The position numbers were made by a program, and so were the translations under genes. From NCBI RefSeq assembly GCF_001186365.1, contig NZ_LDTZ01000014.1:248001-312000 (forward strand): a DNA stretch of 64,000 bases, in the 5' to 3' direction. Positions 27,700-37,190 of the stretch are shown piece by piece; position 1 is the first letter of the stretch; every line of letters begins with the position of its first letter. The stretch is from Gordonia jacobaea (GTDB lineage: Bacteria > Actinomycetota > Actinomycetes > Mycobacteriales > Mycobacteriaceae). Below the pieces are notes generated by a model. The model saw only the letters and a program-made list of their open reading frames with translations, was not told the origin of the DNA and searched no databases.

Positions 27700-29286
27700 A
27701 TGAACGCTCTGGATTTGTCACGATGGCAGTTCGGAATCACGACTGTCTATCACTTCATTCTTGTTCCGCTGACCATCGGTCTTGCGCCGATGATCGCGAT
27801 CATGCAAACGGTCTGGTACAAGACCGGGAATGAGCAGTGGCTGAGGGCCACGAAATTCTTCGGGAAGCTCTTCCTGATCAATTTCGCCCTCGGTGTCGCA
27901 ACCGGCATCGTGCAGGAGTTTCAGTTCGGAATGAACTGGAGTGAATACAGCAGGTACGTCGCCGACGTCTTCGGTGCGCCGCTGGCACTCGAGGGGCTGA
28001 TCGCCTTCTTCCTCGAATCGACGTTCCTCGGATTGTGGATCTTCGGCTGGAGTCGTTTGCCGCGGGCCATTCACCTCGCGACGATCTGGTTGGTCACGAT
28101 CGGTGTGACCGCGTCGGCGTACTTCATCATCGCCGCGAACTCGTTCATGCAGCATCCTGTCGGCGTCGAGTGGAGCGACGAGCGGAATCGCCCCGCCATG
28201 AACAACTTCTGGGCTGTGATCACCAACAGCACGACTCTTGCCGCGTTCCCACACGTGATCGTGGGTGCGTGGTTGACCGCGGCAACCTTCGTCGCGGCCA
28301 TCGGCGCGTGGTGGATGGCTCGAAACATGTGGCGCGCCAAGAAGTTGCGCGAGGCCATCAAGACCGGCGACACCTCCGACATGCCCAAGACCACGTCGCC
28401 CAGCCAGATCGACGCCACGCCAGAGGATCTGGAACGAGATGCACGACGTCTCTGGCGCCCGGTCACCCGGTTCGCGTGCTGGGTGGCGATCGTCTCGGGA
28501 GTACTGCTGATCATCACCGGCGACTACCAGGCGCAGATCATGTTCAAACAGCAGCCGATGAAGATGGCCGCCGCCGAATCACTGTGTGAGACACAGACGA
28601 ATGCGGGCTTCTCCGTGCTCTCCATCGGTAGGCAGAACAACTGCGACAACATCGACCACGTGATCGAGATCCCCGGCATGTTGTCGTTCATGGCTACTCA
28701 TCGCTTCAACCAGACCCTCCAGGGTGTCAACGAGTTGCAGCGGGAGTACACCGAGAAGCTGGCGGGCACTCCCGGCGTCCCACCGAATCAGAACTTCGCC
28801 CCGAACCTGTTCGTCACCTACTGGGGATTCCGCGCGATGATCACGTGGGCTCTCGGATCGGTCATCGTCGCGTTCGGCGGACTGTGGTTGACACGGAAGA
28901 AGAAGGTGATCAGCTCACGCAAATTCGGTTTGATTGCGCTGTGGATGATCCCAACTCCGTTCCTGGCCAACGCATCCGGTTGGATCTTCACCGAGATGGG
29001 ACGCCAGCCGTGGGTGGTGGCGCCGAACTGGCAGGACAACCTCGACCCGACGCGAATACACATGCTGGTGCAGAACGGCGTCTCCAATCACACGGCCCCG
29101 ATCGTCTGGGTGACGCTGATCGGCTTCACGCTCCTCTATGGCGCACTCGGCGTCGTCTGGTTCCTGTTGCAGCGCCGCTACATCATCGAGGGCCCCGGTC
29201 CACACGACGACGTCCCGCCGGTGCTCGACAACGATGTCACCGACCACGATGCCGATGGTCCCAAGCAACTGTCGTTCGCGTACTGA
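27700..29286 (+). CDS. cydA: Cytochrome bd ubiquinol/menaquinol oxidase subunit I
   Basis: 528 residues and about nine membrane helices. The N-terminus LDLSRWQFGITTVYHFILVP contains the axial His (near residue 18) of heme b595, followed by GLAPMIAIMQTVWYKTG. QEFQFGMNWSEYSRYVADVFG and the late MGRQPWVVAPNW segment are signature CydA stretches. CydA carries the quinol-oxidising loop and the three hemes of the high-affinity terminal oxidase. ATG 27700 is used because conservation starts there; the frame is open upstream without homology. It begins the cydABDC operon. Confidence 0.95.
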   Translation: MNALDLSRWQFGITTVYHFILVPLTIGLAPMIAIMQTVWYKTGNEQWLRATKFFGKLFLINFALGVATGIVQEFQFGMNWSEYSRYVADVFGAPLALEGLIAFFLESTFLGLWIFGWSRLPRAIHLATIWLVTIGVTASAYFIIAANSFMQHPVGVEWSDERNRPAMNNFWAVITNSTTLAAFPHVIVGAWLTAATFVAAIGAWWMARNMWRAKKLREAIKTGDTSDMPKTTSPSQIDATPEDLERDARRLWRPVTRFACWVAIVSGVLLIITGDYQAQIMFKQQPMKMAAAESLCETQTNAGFSVLSIGRQNNCDNIDHVIEIPGMLSFMATHRFNQTLQGVNELQREYTEKLAGTPGVPPNQNFAPNLFVTYWGFRAMITWALGSVIVAFGGLWLTRKKKVISSRKFGLIALWMIPTPFLANASGWIFTEMGRQPWVVAPNWQDNLDPTRIHMLVQNGVSNHTAPIVWVTLIGFTLLYGALGVVWFLLQRRYIIEGPGPHDDVPPVLDNDVTDHDADGPKQLSFAY

Positions 29287-29298
29287 GGAGTGGGAGAG

Positions 29299-30375
29299 AT
29301 GCTCGGAAACCTCTGGTTCATCATCGTCGCCATTCTGTTCGTCGGATACTTCGTCCTCGAAGGCTTCGACTTCGGTGTCGGCATGCTCATGCCGTTCCTG
29401 GGACGCAGTCATACCGGCGGCGACAGCAAGGTATCTGCTGACGACGACGCAGCCGACAACGACAAACGACGTCGCGTTCTGCTCAACACGATCGGGCCGG
29501 TGTGGGACGGCAACGAGGTCTGGCTGCTGACGGCGGGCGGCGCGCTGTTCGCCGCGTTCGGCGGGTGGTACGCGACCATGTTCTCGGCGCTGTACCTGCC
29601 GCTGTTCCTCATCCTGGTCGGCCTGATCGCCCGTGTCGTCTCGATCGAATGGCGCGGCAAGATTAACAATCCCAAGTGGCGGCAGTGGTGCGACATCGGT
29701 ATCGGACTCGGCTCGTGGATTCCCGCCATTCTGTGGGGCGTCGCATTCGCCAATGTCGTTCGTGGTCTGCCGATCGACGAGGCGCATCAGTACACGGGCG
29801 GGTTCTTCAACCTTCTCAACCCCTACGGTCTCTTGGGTGGACTCACGACGCTGCTGGTGTTCCTCACCCACGGTGCGATCTTCCTCAGCCTCAAGACCGG
29901 TGGTGTGCTGGAAGAGGATTCGAAGAAGTACGCCAAGGTGCTCGCCATTCCGACGCTGGTCGTCGCGGCAGTCTTCCTGCTGTGGACTCAGTTCGCCTAC
30001 GGCAACGGCTGGACGTGGATCCCGGTGTTGATCGCGGCCGTCGCAGCGGTTGTCATGGTGATCGCCACGCAGGCCGAGAGAGAGGGAATCGCGTTCACCG
30101 CCAACGCGATTGCCATCGCCGGTACGGTTGCCTCGCTCTTCGCGTGCCTGTTCCCGAATGTGCTGCCGTCGACGACCGATTCGGCGTTCAACCTGACCGT
30201 CGAGAACACGGCGTCGAGCGACTACACCCTCACGGTGATGACGATCGCCGCGGTGGTCGTCACCCCGATCGTGATCGCGTACCAGGCCTGGACGTACTGG
30301 GTGTTCCGCAAGCGGCTGTCGGTTGACCAGATCCCAGAGTCGATCGGGTTGTCGTCGCTGAAGGCGTGGGAGTAA
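29299..30375 (+). CDS. cydB: Cytochrome bd oxidase subunit II
   Basis: 358 residues, mainly membrane helices. The N-terminus LWFIIVAILFVGYFVLEGFDFGVGML is the family hallmark, shown here as LEGFDFGVGML; NTIGPVWDGNEVWLLTAGGALFAAFG follows. It forms the heterodimer with CydA. A GTG at 29290 is also in frame, but GTGGGAGAG directly before ATG 29299 favours the latter. It lies 12 bases after cydA. Confidence 0.95.
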   Translation: MLGNLWFIIVAILFVGYFVLEGFDFGVGMLMPFLGRSHTGGDSKVSADDDAADNDKRRRVLLNTIGPVWDGNEVWLLTAGGALFAAFGGWYATMFSALYLPLFLILVGLIARVVSIEWRGKINNPKWRQWCDIGIGLGSWIPAILWGVAFANVVRGLPIDEAHQYTGGFFNLLNPYGLLGGLTTLLVFLTHGAIFLSLKTGGVLEEDSKKYAKVLAIPTLVVAAVFLLWTQFAYGNGWTWIPVLIAAVAAVVMVIATQAEREGIAFTANAIAIAGTVASLFACLFPNVLPSTTDSAFNLTVENTASSDYTLTVMTIAAVVVTPIVIAYQAWTYWVFRKRLSVDQIPESIGLSSLKAWE

Positions 30376-30380
30376 GCCCG

Positions 30381-32111
30381 GTGGGCGCCCCGGCAGACAG
30401 CCGGGGTGGCCCAGCGGCCTCGGGCGCACAGCGTCGTGGGGGTCCGCCTCTCGATCCTCGCCTGCTCAAATATTCGCCGACGACCCGCCGCTACGTTGCG
30501 GTGACCGCGATCTCGGCGTCGATCACCACCGTCGCGATGCTCGTCGCCGCGGCGATGACGGCGTCGATCCTGTCGGAGATCATCGTCGATCCGGCGCGCA
30601 GGTCGATCTCGGCGCAATCGACGCATCTGTGGATCCTGGCCTGCGCGTTGGCGGTTCGCGTGATCATGTCGTACGCGCATGACCGGTATGCGCACCGCGC
30701 GTCGGCGTCGACCATTGCCGAGCTGCGCGCGCGTGCACTGCGTGTGTTGACCGATCCCGACCGCACCCCGACGCGAGAGTTGGTGCGGCGCAGGGAGCAT
30801 GCGACGACGGTCTTGCTGCGCGGACTCGACGCCCTGGGGCCGTACCTGTCGGGCTACGTCCCGGCATTGATTGTGACCGTGCTGGTGACCCCGACCGTCG
30901 TGGTCGTGATCGCACTTGCCGATTGGCCGTCGGCGTTGATCATCATCATCACGTTGCCGCTCATTCCGTTGTTCATGATCCTCATCGGACTGATGACGCG
31001 GGATCGAACCGAGCGCAAGCTCAAGACGATGAGCACGTTGAATTCGCAAGTGCTCGACCTGATCGCGGGTCTGCCCACGTTGCGTGCGCTCAATCGTGCG
31101 CAGGCGCCCGCGGCGCGGGTTGCCGAGTTGGGGCGAGAACACAAGCGCAGCACCATGTCCGGGCTGCGGGTGGCGTTTCTCTCCGGTGGTGTTCTCGAGT
31201 TCTTGGCGACGCTGTGTGTCGCTCTGGTCGCGGTTGGCATCGGATTGCGGCTGGTGTTCGGCGATATGAGCCTCTACGCCGGTGTCTTCGCGCTCATCCT
31301 CGCGCCCGAGGCGTATCTGCCCCTACGCCAAGTGGGTGCGCAGTTCCACAACTCGGCCGACGGGGTCGCCGCGGCGGACGAGGTGCTCGAGCTGATCGAT
31401 TCCGGCGATGTCACGGCACCGTCGACCTCTCGCCGGACGCGCACGTGCACTGTTGCGGGAGAACCGATCCGGCTTCTCGACGTCGGCGTCCACGGGCGTG
31501 ATGGCTGGGCGCCCTACGGTCTGACCACCACCGTGGAACCCGGACAGTTCACGTTGTTCACCGGTCCTAACGGTGCGGGTAAGTCGACGGCCGTCGCGAC
31601 GATGCTGGGCCTGATCGCACCCGACGACGGATCGGTGCTTGTCGGTTCGATCCCGGTCGCAGAACTCGAACCGACCGCGTACCACGAGCAGGTCATCTGG
31701 CTGCCCCAGCAGCCGGTCATCGTGCCCGGCACGGTCGCCGAGAATCTCGCGCTGTTCGGGCAGGTGCCGCCCGAATCATTCGAGACGGCTGCCGCGGCAA
31801 CAGGATTCGACGTCGTCGTGGACTCCTTGCCGAACGGGCTCGACACCGAACTCGGGGCTGGTGGTGTCGGTCTGTCGGCCGGCCAGCGTCAACGACTGGC
31901 GTTGACACGTGCTTTGGCGTCGCCGGCGCCGCTGCTGTTGCTCGACGAACCGACAGCACACCTCGACGCGGCGTCGGAGGCATCGGTGCTCGGTGCGCTC
32001 GCTCGTCGCGCGTGGGCGGGCGACACCGTGGTCGTCGTCGCGCATCGTCCGGTTGCTCGTGCCTATGCCGACAGCATCGTCGAGTTTCCGGAGGTGATCG
32101 GCGTTGGCTGA
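30381..32111 (+). CDS. cydD: Heterodimeric ABC exporter half, cytochrome bd assembly (CydD)
   Basis: 576 residues: six membrane helices in residues 1-330, then an ATPase domain with Walker A FTGPNGAGKSTAVAT, signature GLSAGQRQRLALTRALA and Walker B LLLLDEPTAHLD. With CydC it transports thiol compounds or heme needed to build cytochrome bd. GTG 30381 has GGGAG 8 bases upstream; a GTG at 30366 overlapping cydB is the alternative. The operon order A-B-D-C matches other actinobacteria that keep separate cydD and cydC genes. Confidence 0.92.
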   Translation: MGAPADSRGGPAASGAQRRGGPPLDPRLLKYSPTTRRYVAVTAISASITTVAMLVAAAMTASILSEIIVDPARRSISAQSTHLWILACALAVRVIMSYAHDRYAHRASASTIAELRARALRVLTDPDRTPTRELVRRREHATTVLLRGLDALGPYLSGYVPALIVTVLVTPTVVVVIALADWPSALIIIITLPLIPLFMILIGLMTRDRTERKLKTMSTLNSQVLDLIAGLPTLRALNRAQAPAARVAELGREHKRSTMSGLRVAFLSGGVLEFLATLCVALVAVGIGLRLVFGDMSLYAGVFALILAPEAYLPLRQVGAQFHNSADGVAAADEVLELIDSGDVTAPSTSRRTRTCTVAGEPIRLLDVGVHGRDGWAPYGLTTTVEPGQFTLFTGPNGAGKSTAVATMLGLIAPDDGSVLVGSIPVAELEPTAYHEQVIWLPQQPVIVPGTVAENLALFGQVPPESFETAAAATGFDVVVDSLPNGLDTELGAGGVGLSAGQRQRLALTRALASPAPLLLLDEPTAHLDAASEASVLGALARRAWAGDTVVVVAHRPVARAYADSIVEFPEVIGVG

Positions 32112-33885
32112 CAACAGGACCGGGTGGCGCAGCGATCCGCTTGTCCGTGCGCTGGGTTTCCTGGATCTGAAGTGGAAGCCGGTTGCGCGGTCGCTTCTGC
32201 TCGGAGTCGCCGGTGCGCTGTCGGCGTTGGGCTTGGCCGCACTGTCTGCGTGGCTGATCACGCGTGCCTGGCAGATGCCGCCTGTGTTGTTTCTGTCGGT
32301 CGCGATCACCGCGGTACGCGCACTGGGTATTTCGCGTGGTCTGTTCCGCTACCTGGAACGGCTGGCGACACACGATCTGGCGCTCGGCGGCATGGCGACG
32401 GCGCGGGAACGTCTCTACCTCGCGCTGGCCACCGGCTCGCCCGCGTACTCGGTCACGTTGCGGCGTGGTGATCTGCTCACCCGGACCGGCGACGACATCG
32501 ACGAATTGGGTAACGCCCTGATCCGTGGGCTGATCCCGATCGGCGTCGGATTCACCACGTCGCTCGCGGCGATCATCATCATGGCGTTCGTATCCGGTTG
32601 GGCCGCAGTCGTGTTGGCGGTGGCGCTCATCGTCAGCGGAGTCGTGGCGCCGTGGCTCGCAGCGCGTGGGTCGGCGCGGGCCATCGCCGACAGTGCCGCC
32701 GCAACTACACGGGCTGCCGACACCGCGTCCACCGCACTCTGGCATGCGCCGGAACTCATCGTCGGGCGGCGTCGTGACGCGGTGTTGGCCGACGCCCGTG
32801 CCGCGGACGAGGATGCCATCGCTGCTGCCGATCGTGGTGTCCGGGTGCAATCACTCGCAGCAGCGGCCACACCGCTTGCGCTGGGGGTGTCGCTGCTGGC
32901 TGGCTGCCTGATCGGTATCCACCTGGCGTCGTCGACGTCCGGTTCCCTCGCCGACGTCGCGAGCGGCCACGGACTGACCCCGATGATCCTCGGCGTGCTG
33001 ATTCTGTTGCCGCTCTCCGCATTCGAATCGACGGCACCGCTGACCGAGGCGGGCATCCAACTGGAGCGCAGCCGCCAGAGCGCGGCGCGTGTGATGGCGC
33101 TGGTCGACGGTGCCCGCGCTGAAGGTGCCGACGTCGACCGTGCTCACGTGGACGTTACGGGGGACGCTGCCGACGACATCGACGTGCCGGTACACGTTGG
33201 GCCGGTGACGATGCAGCTCGATCAGCTGAGGTGGGGGTGGCCCGCCACGTCCGACGCCACACCGCCGACGCTCGGCCCTGAACAGGGCATCTCCCAGGTG
33301 CTGCCGCCGGGATCGCGACTTGCCGTTGTCGGGCCGAGCGGCATCGGGAAGTCGACGCTCCTGCTGACCATCGCCGGTCTGCTCGAGCCGCGTGCCGGTT
33401 CGGTGAGTGCCACCGATCAGGACGGTACTCCTGTCGCATTGCGCTCGGCCGCATGCTATTTCGCCGAGGAGGCTCACATCTTCTCGACGACGCTCGGTGA
33501 GAACCTGCGCGTGGCGCGCGGCGACGTGACCGACGACGAGATGCGCGCGGCGCTGGGCGCCGTCGGACTCGGTGAGTGGGTGGCCGGTCTACCCGATGGC
33601 CTCGACACGGTACTGACCGGTGGGGCGGAGGCGATCAGCGGTGGGCAGCGTCGTCGACTATTGCTTGCCCGCGCACTGCTGCACCGGGCACCGGTGGTGC
33701 TGCTCGACGAGCCGACCGAACACCTCGACGCCGCAGACGCCGAGCAGTTGCTCGCCCGACTGCTGACGCCGGTGGGGGGCATGTTCGGACCCGATCGCAC
33801 TGTGGTGGTCGTGACGCATCAGCCGCCGCGCGCGGAGTCTGCTGACTTCGTGCGGATCGAATGGGAACCGGTCGGCTCCCAGTAG
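32104..33885 (+). CDS. cydC: Heterodimeric ABC exporter half, cytochrome bd assembly (CydC)
   Basis: 593 residues starting with TTG inside the end of cydD (8-base overlap). N-terminal membrane domain (ALSALGLAALSAWLITRAWQ), then an ATPase domain with Walker A VVGPSGIGKSTLLLTIAGLL and signature AISGGQRRRLLLARALL, followed by VVLLDEPTEHLD. It is the partner of CydD. It is the last gene of the operon and is convergent with the DUF222/HNH gene 26 bases away. Confidence 0.92.
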   Translation: MADNRTGWRSDPLVRALGFLDLKWKPVARSLLLGVAGALSALGLAALSAWLITRAWQMPPVLFLSVAITAVRALGISRGLFRYLERLATHDLALGGMATARERLYLALATGSPAYSVTLRRGDLLTRTGDDIDELGNALIRGLIPIGVGFTTSLAAIIIMAFVSGWAAVVLAVALIVSGVVAPWLAARGSARAIADSAAATTRAADTASTALWHAPELIVGRRRDAVLADARAADEDAIAAADRGVRVQSLAAAATPLALGVSLLAGCLIGIHLASSTSGSLADVASGHGLTPMILGVLILLPLSAFESTAPLTEAGIQLERSRQSAARVMALVDGARAEGADVDRAHVDVTGDAADDIDVPVHVGPVTMQLDQLRWGWPATSDATPPTLGPEQGISQVLPPGSRLAVVGPSGIGKSTLLLTIAGLLEPRAGSVSATDQDGTPVALRSAACYFAEEAHIFSTTLGENLRVARGDVTDDEMRAALGAVGLGEWVAGLPDGLDTVLTGGAEAISGGQRRRLLLARALLHRAPVVLLDEPTEHLDAADAEQLLARLLTPVGGMFGPDRTVVVVTHQPPRAESADFVRIEWEPVGSQ

Positions 33886-33911
33886 GTTGGCAATTCTCGG
33901 TAGGCGATTGC

Positions 33912-35537
33912 TCAGTAGGGCGGCGGGTTCTCGTCGTTCCAGCGCTTTTCGGCACGTTCGAGTCGACGACGTTTGGCGTCGTGTGCGGCGTTGATTCGTC
34001 GATTGGCCGGGTGATCGGGTGGTTTCAGCCTGCGCAGGCCTCGGAAGAGGTTGAAGCCGGTGAACGCATTGCCGACGAAGGTGTGCCCGGTGGGGGAGAC
34101 GAACAGAGTTGTCCCCATCACGGTCTGCAGGTCGCGCCAGTTGCCGAAGGTCTTGATCCTGTGGTGAAACCTGCACAGCGGCTTGAGGTTTGCCGCTACG
34201 GTGGCGCCTCCAGCCTGCGGATTGCTGCGGTTGAAAGCCTCGCCGTGGTCGACGTCGGCGCGCCACACCGGGTTGCTGCACCCGGGGAATGTGCAGCACA
34301 GCTCACCCGAGCGGATCAGCGCGTCGAGCTTCTTGCTCGGCGTGTACCGCAGTGCCGATGAGGCGGCACGCTCGTTGATCGTCGCGGGGTCGAGGAAGTC
34401 GATCCCGGCAGCCGTGAGTAGTTTTCGAATCGTCTCCGCATCGACGACGCCATGTCCGTCGATGAATCCCGGCTTGTCGTCGTCGCCATTGATGGTCGAC
34501 TCGTTGACGACGACGTGGATGATCGCCCTCGGCGACGGCGGAATCATCTGTGCCGGTGCGGCGGCTTGGTCGGGCAGGTCGTCGGTTGGTTCGCTTACCG
34601 CCTCCGAGAGGTCGTCAGACAGCGCGCAGGCCTCGCACCTACACGTGAGGTGGCTCTCGCCGTGCGCGAAGGCGGTCAGGGCGTCGGCTCGACGTTGTGC
34701 GTGAGTGCGCGGGTCGGCGTCGTGAACAGCACGGGCCATCGCGTTGAGCCGAGCGTCGATCATGACACCGGACTCGATGGGAAGCGTCCCGCTGATACGG
34801 GACTGTCCCGGCTGGTGCCGGTCGGGCCGTACCTGCACGTCGCGGTCGTGTTCGACGAGCTCGCGCTGCCGTTTGACCGCGGGAGGGTCGAGTTGTGCGA
34901 CGACGCTGTCGACGAGTGCCTTGAGGCGAGTCGTCGACATTTTGTTGCGCGCCAGCAGTGCCGAGGCGATTCGGGCGTCGACGTCGGCGATGGTGTCGGG
35001 TCCGCAAAGGGCGGTGCGCGAAAGGACGATGAGGAATTGGGACAAGTCGAGACGTCCGCACGCCAGTACCGAGCCGGTGAGCGGTAGGCGATAGCGGACG
35101 GCATGCCCCGCGGTAATCAGCTCACGCGCCTTGGCGGGCGAGACCGAGAGGACCGCGCCGACGTCGGCGATGGTGCGCTCGAGTCCGTCCGGGCCGAACC
35201 GGGCGCGCGGATTACCGCCGGATCTGGCCAGCGTCGCCAGCGCGTGCAGATCCTCCGGGGAATCAGCGGGGCCGGGGTGCGCTTCGCCGATCTCTGAGCC
35301 GTAGTCTTCCTCGTGCTCTTCGTGAATCAGGCTGATAGCCTGCAGCATTCGATAATCGGCGCTGGCGCGAACGGACGCGCAATGCGCGATGATCTCGACC
35401 AGGTCGGTCTTCGACAGTTCTTCGTCCTCGCACATCTGCTCGACGATCGGCGGCATCGTCGGCGCGCCAAAGCGCTCGGGATCCGACGACGCGCCGGGCG
35501 CGCCCGCGCCGGCGTCGAGAGTGGTTTCCAAGGACAT
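33912..35537 (-). CDS. DUF222/13E12-family protein with HNH nuclease domain
   Basis: 541 residues (546 from the ATG at 35552; no clear Shine-Dalgarno for either). Residues 40-330 match the DUF222 (13E12 repeat) region with ASVRASADYRML and LSVSPAKARELI. The C-terminal HNH motif reads CTFPGCSNPVWRADVDH, then NLKPLCRFHHRIKT: two Cys pairs with DVDH and HH. Such genes occur in many copies in Mycobacteriales, often as targets or parts of mobile elements; the nuclease role is inferred. The C-terminus is basic (DAKRRRLERAEKRW). Confidence 0.85.
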   Translation of the reverse strand: MSLETTLDAGAGAPGASSDPERFGAPTMPPIVEQMCEDEELSKTDLVEIIAHCASVRASADYRMLQAISLIHEEHEEDYGSEIGEAHPGPADSPEDLHALATLARSGGNPRARFGPDGLERTIADVGAVLSVSPAKARELITAGHAVRYRLPLTGSVLACGRLDLSQFLIVLSRTALCGPDTIADVDARIASALLARNKMSTTRLKALVDSVVAQLDPPAVKRQRELVEHDRDVQVRPDRHQPGQSRISGTLPIESGVMIDARLNAMARAVHDADPRTHAQRRADALTAFAHGESHLTCRCEACALSDDLSEAVSEPTDDLPDQAAAPAQMIPPSPRAIIHVVVNESTINGDDDKPGFIDGHGVVDAETIRKLLTAAGIDFLDPATINERAASSALRYTPSKKLDALIRSGELCCTFPGCSNPVWRADVDHGEAFNRSNPQAGGATVAANLKPLCRFHHRIKTFGNWRDLQTVMGTTLFVSPTGHTFVGNAFTGFNLFRGLRRLKPPDHPANRRINAAHDAKRRRLERAEKRWNDENPPPY

Positions 35538-35674
35538 GAACCAAACATACATTCGAGGTCTGACAAGAATTCTGAACGCAGATCCGACCTCGGCATACGC
35601 AGCGAAAAATGCGTTGCGGGCATGTTGTTGCGGGCGTACTTTCGGTCGTACACGAGAAAGGAGGTGGTCTGAAG

Positions 35675-35713
35675 TTGTATGACATACGGACACGTGAGGT
35701 GGCCATCCGCTAA
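35675..35713 (+). CDS. Possible 12-codon leader ORF behind a very strong ribosome-binding site
   Basis: AAAGGAGGTGG (35657-35667), a near-perfect anti-16S match, is followed after 9 bases by TTG TAT GAC and 12 codons in all (MYDIRTREVAIR). An overlapping ATG at 35679 opens 18 codons (MTYGHVRWPSANGGPPVT) but its spacing is long. No larger gene follows in frame. It may be a leader peptide for the structured element and for the gene at 36019. Confidence 0.3.
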   Translation: MYDIRTREVAIR

Positions 35714-35740
35714 CGGCGGACCGCCTGTGACTTAAGCAGT

Positions 35741-35832
35741 TTCGCCCGTTGGCGAATACCAGATGGTCACCCGACCCCCGCATCCGGCCGTCCGGCCGAT
35801 GTGCCCGTGCATGACGGGTGATGCGGGGGTCG
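35741..35832 (+). ncRNA. Structured intergenic element: hairpin plus predicted three-way junction
   Basis: TTCGCC (35741-35746) and GGCGAA (35751-35756) form a 6-bp hairpin with a CGTT loop. Then 13-bp perfect arms CGACCCCCGCATC (35772-35784) and GATGCGGGGGTCG (35820-35832) enclose two inner hairpins: CGGCC/GGCCG (35785-35789, 35794-35798) and CCCGT/ACGGG (35804-35808, 35814-35818). The linkers between helices are 0, 5 and 1 bases. No family is recognised. The rest of the 35553-36018 gap shows no gene. Confidence 0.5.
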
Positions 35833-36018
35833 TTCCATGTCTCGGGCTGTTCCGTGTCTGGGTTCTTTCGCGGCCTGAGGTAGTGCGGCAGCCTCGGCCT
35901 GTCGGGCAATTCCGACAACGAGTAGTGCATTACGCATGCGGCCGCCGAGTCCGGGGAGTGAACTTCGTGTCAGTAGCACACCCGTTACCCGTGATTCGTG
36001 ACAGCCAGGAGGCCGATG

Positions 36019-36465
36019 ATGAGAACAACCAGCGCGGTCAGATCTCTCCACGCGCGCATGCACGAGTCGTCGAATCGCACTGCCGCGGTGCGCAGCCGCT
36101 ATCTCACCACCGAGGATCCGGAGTGGACCAACGACGGGCCGACCAATTGGATCATCGGGACGGTGGAGAACCTCGGCTACAGCCGACTCGGTATCGCAGG
36201 TGCCGCATCTGGCCACCTTGTCTTGCACAATGACGGCCTCGCCGACCTGGCGATCCTCTCCGCCCCCGGCGTCTGCGGGACCGCCGATGCGCTATTCACC
36301 TATTTGCCGCGCGGCACGTCGCGCATCCTGCCCGACACCGAGTTCCACATCCTGCAGGGTGAGCGTCGAGGCGGGCGCCCGGTGCTGGTGGGAGAGATCA
36401 TCGACGACGGCCCGCTCGCGCTCCAGTTCTTCTTCGACGGCCCGCCGCCGCAACTGCGTGGGTGA
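36019..36465 (+). CDS. Hypothetical protein
   Basis: 148 residues. CCAGGAGG is about 6 bases before ATG 36019; an adjacent ATG at 36016 and a GTG at 35998 are also in frame. After a basic N-terminus (MRTTSAVRSLHARMHESS) comes a compact region (NWIIGTVENLGYSRLGIAG through LVGEIIDDGPLALQFFFDG). No membrane segment and no family I recognise. It is the first gene after the structured region at 35657-35832 and is convergent with the nitrobindin gene. Confidence 0.55.
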   Translation: MRTTSAVRSLHARMHESSNRTAAVRSRYLTTEDPEWTNDGPTNWIIGTVENLGYSRLGIAGAASGHLVLHNDGLADLAILSAPGVCGTADALFTYLPRGTSRILPDTEFHILQGERRGGRPVLVGEIIDDGPLALQFFFDGPPPQLRG

Positions 36466-36524
36466 TCAGGCAGCCAATTCGACGATCAGCTGGCAGCCGC
36501 GGCACAGCTCGCGGGGTGCGCTGA

Positions 36525-37190
36525 CTATCCGACGAAACGACGCAGCTTCGCGGACAGGCGCGGCGTGAGGTCGCCGTCGGAGTCGACGCGCTCTTCGACG
36601 TAGGCGAGGTCGCCGTCGGGAACGATGCCGTAGAGGCGCTTGGCGTTGCCGGCGGGGGCGCTGGTCTCCGAGCGCACGACGGCGTCGGTGGTGAGATTCC
36701 ACGACGTCTGATTCAGCGGCCGACCGTAGAACAGCTCGACCCATCCCTCGGCATGGGCGAGGAGAAGTTCGATGGAGTCGTCCTCGGTGATCCGCCAATA
36801 GCCGGTCTCACGCTGGTCGGGACGCAGGAAGTTGGCGTCCTCGTCGATGACCCAGGAGCGCGACTCCCAGTTCAGGAAGTTCTGCCCGTCATGACTGACG
36901 ACGATCTGCTGTGCGAAGTGGTAGTCGGTGTGGGTGACGGGATCGTGTCCCTCGCCCTCGCCACGCCACACTCCCACGAGCGGTAGTAGCGCGAGAAGTC
37001 CCTGGTGGAGGTCCGCACCGAGCCGCAGGTTGGCGGTATCGGCCTTCAGCGGCAGATCGTCCCACGCGGGTACGTTGCGTTCGCGGCTGCCTGACTCGGC
37101 AGCGCGCGAATCGGCCTGGCTGATCGCCTCGTCGCCTGATCTACGGGCGGCGACGGCGTCGTCGGGCTGTGCGTCCTCCGGGGAGGTCAC
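36525..37190 (-). CDS. Nitrobindin/FABP-like heme-binding beta-barrel protein (Rv0813c-type)
   Basis: 221 residues. About 60 variable Ala/Asp/Arg-rich residues precede a ten-strand barrel starting [14 protein letters not shown], the GxWxGxG signature of nitrobindin (THAP4/FABP-like) proteins, and ending [14 protein letters not shown]. These bind ferric heme through a His and handle nitric oxide or peroxynitrite. The GTG at 37190 overlaps the stop of the small membrane gene upstream as GTGA, so the two are co-translated. Its presence 2.6 kb from the cyd operon is only suggestive of a shared NO-stress theme. Confidence 0.85.
   Translation of the reverse strand: MTSPEDAQPDDAVAARRSGDEAISQADSRAAESGSRERNVPAWDDLPLKADTANLRLGADLHQGLLALLPLVGVWRGEGEGHDPVTHTDYHFAQQIVVSHDGQNFLNWESRSWVIDEDANFLRPDQRETGYWRITEDDSIELLLAHAEGWVELFYGRPLNQTSWNLTTDAVVRSETSAPAGNAKRLYGIVPDGDLAYVEERVDSDGDLTPRLSAKLRRFVG

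Noticed and set aside
35772-35832. tRNA or tmRNA considered for the three-way junction
   Set aside because: There is no anticodon arm, T-loop sequence or CCA end, and only two inner hairpins.
35772-35832. Hammerhead-type ribozyme considered for the same element
   Set aside because: The conserved CUGANGA and GAAA core bases are absent at the junction.
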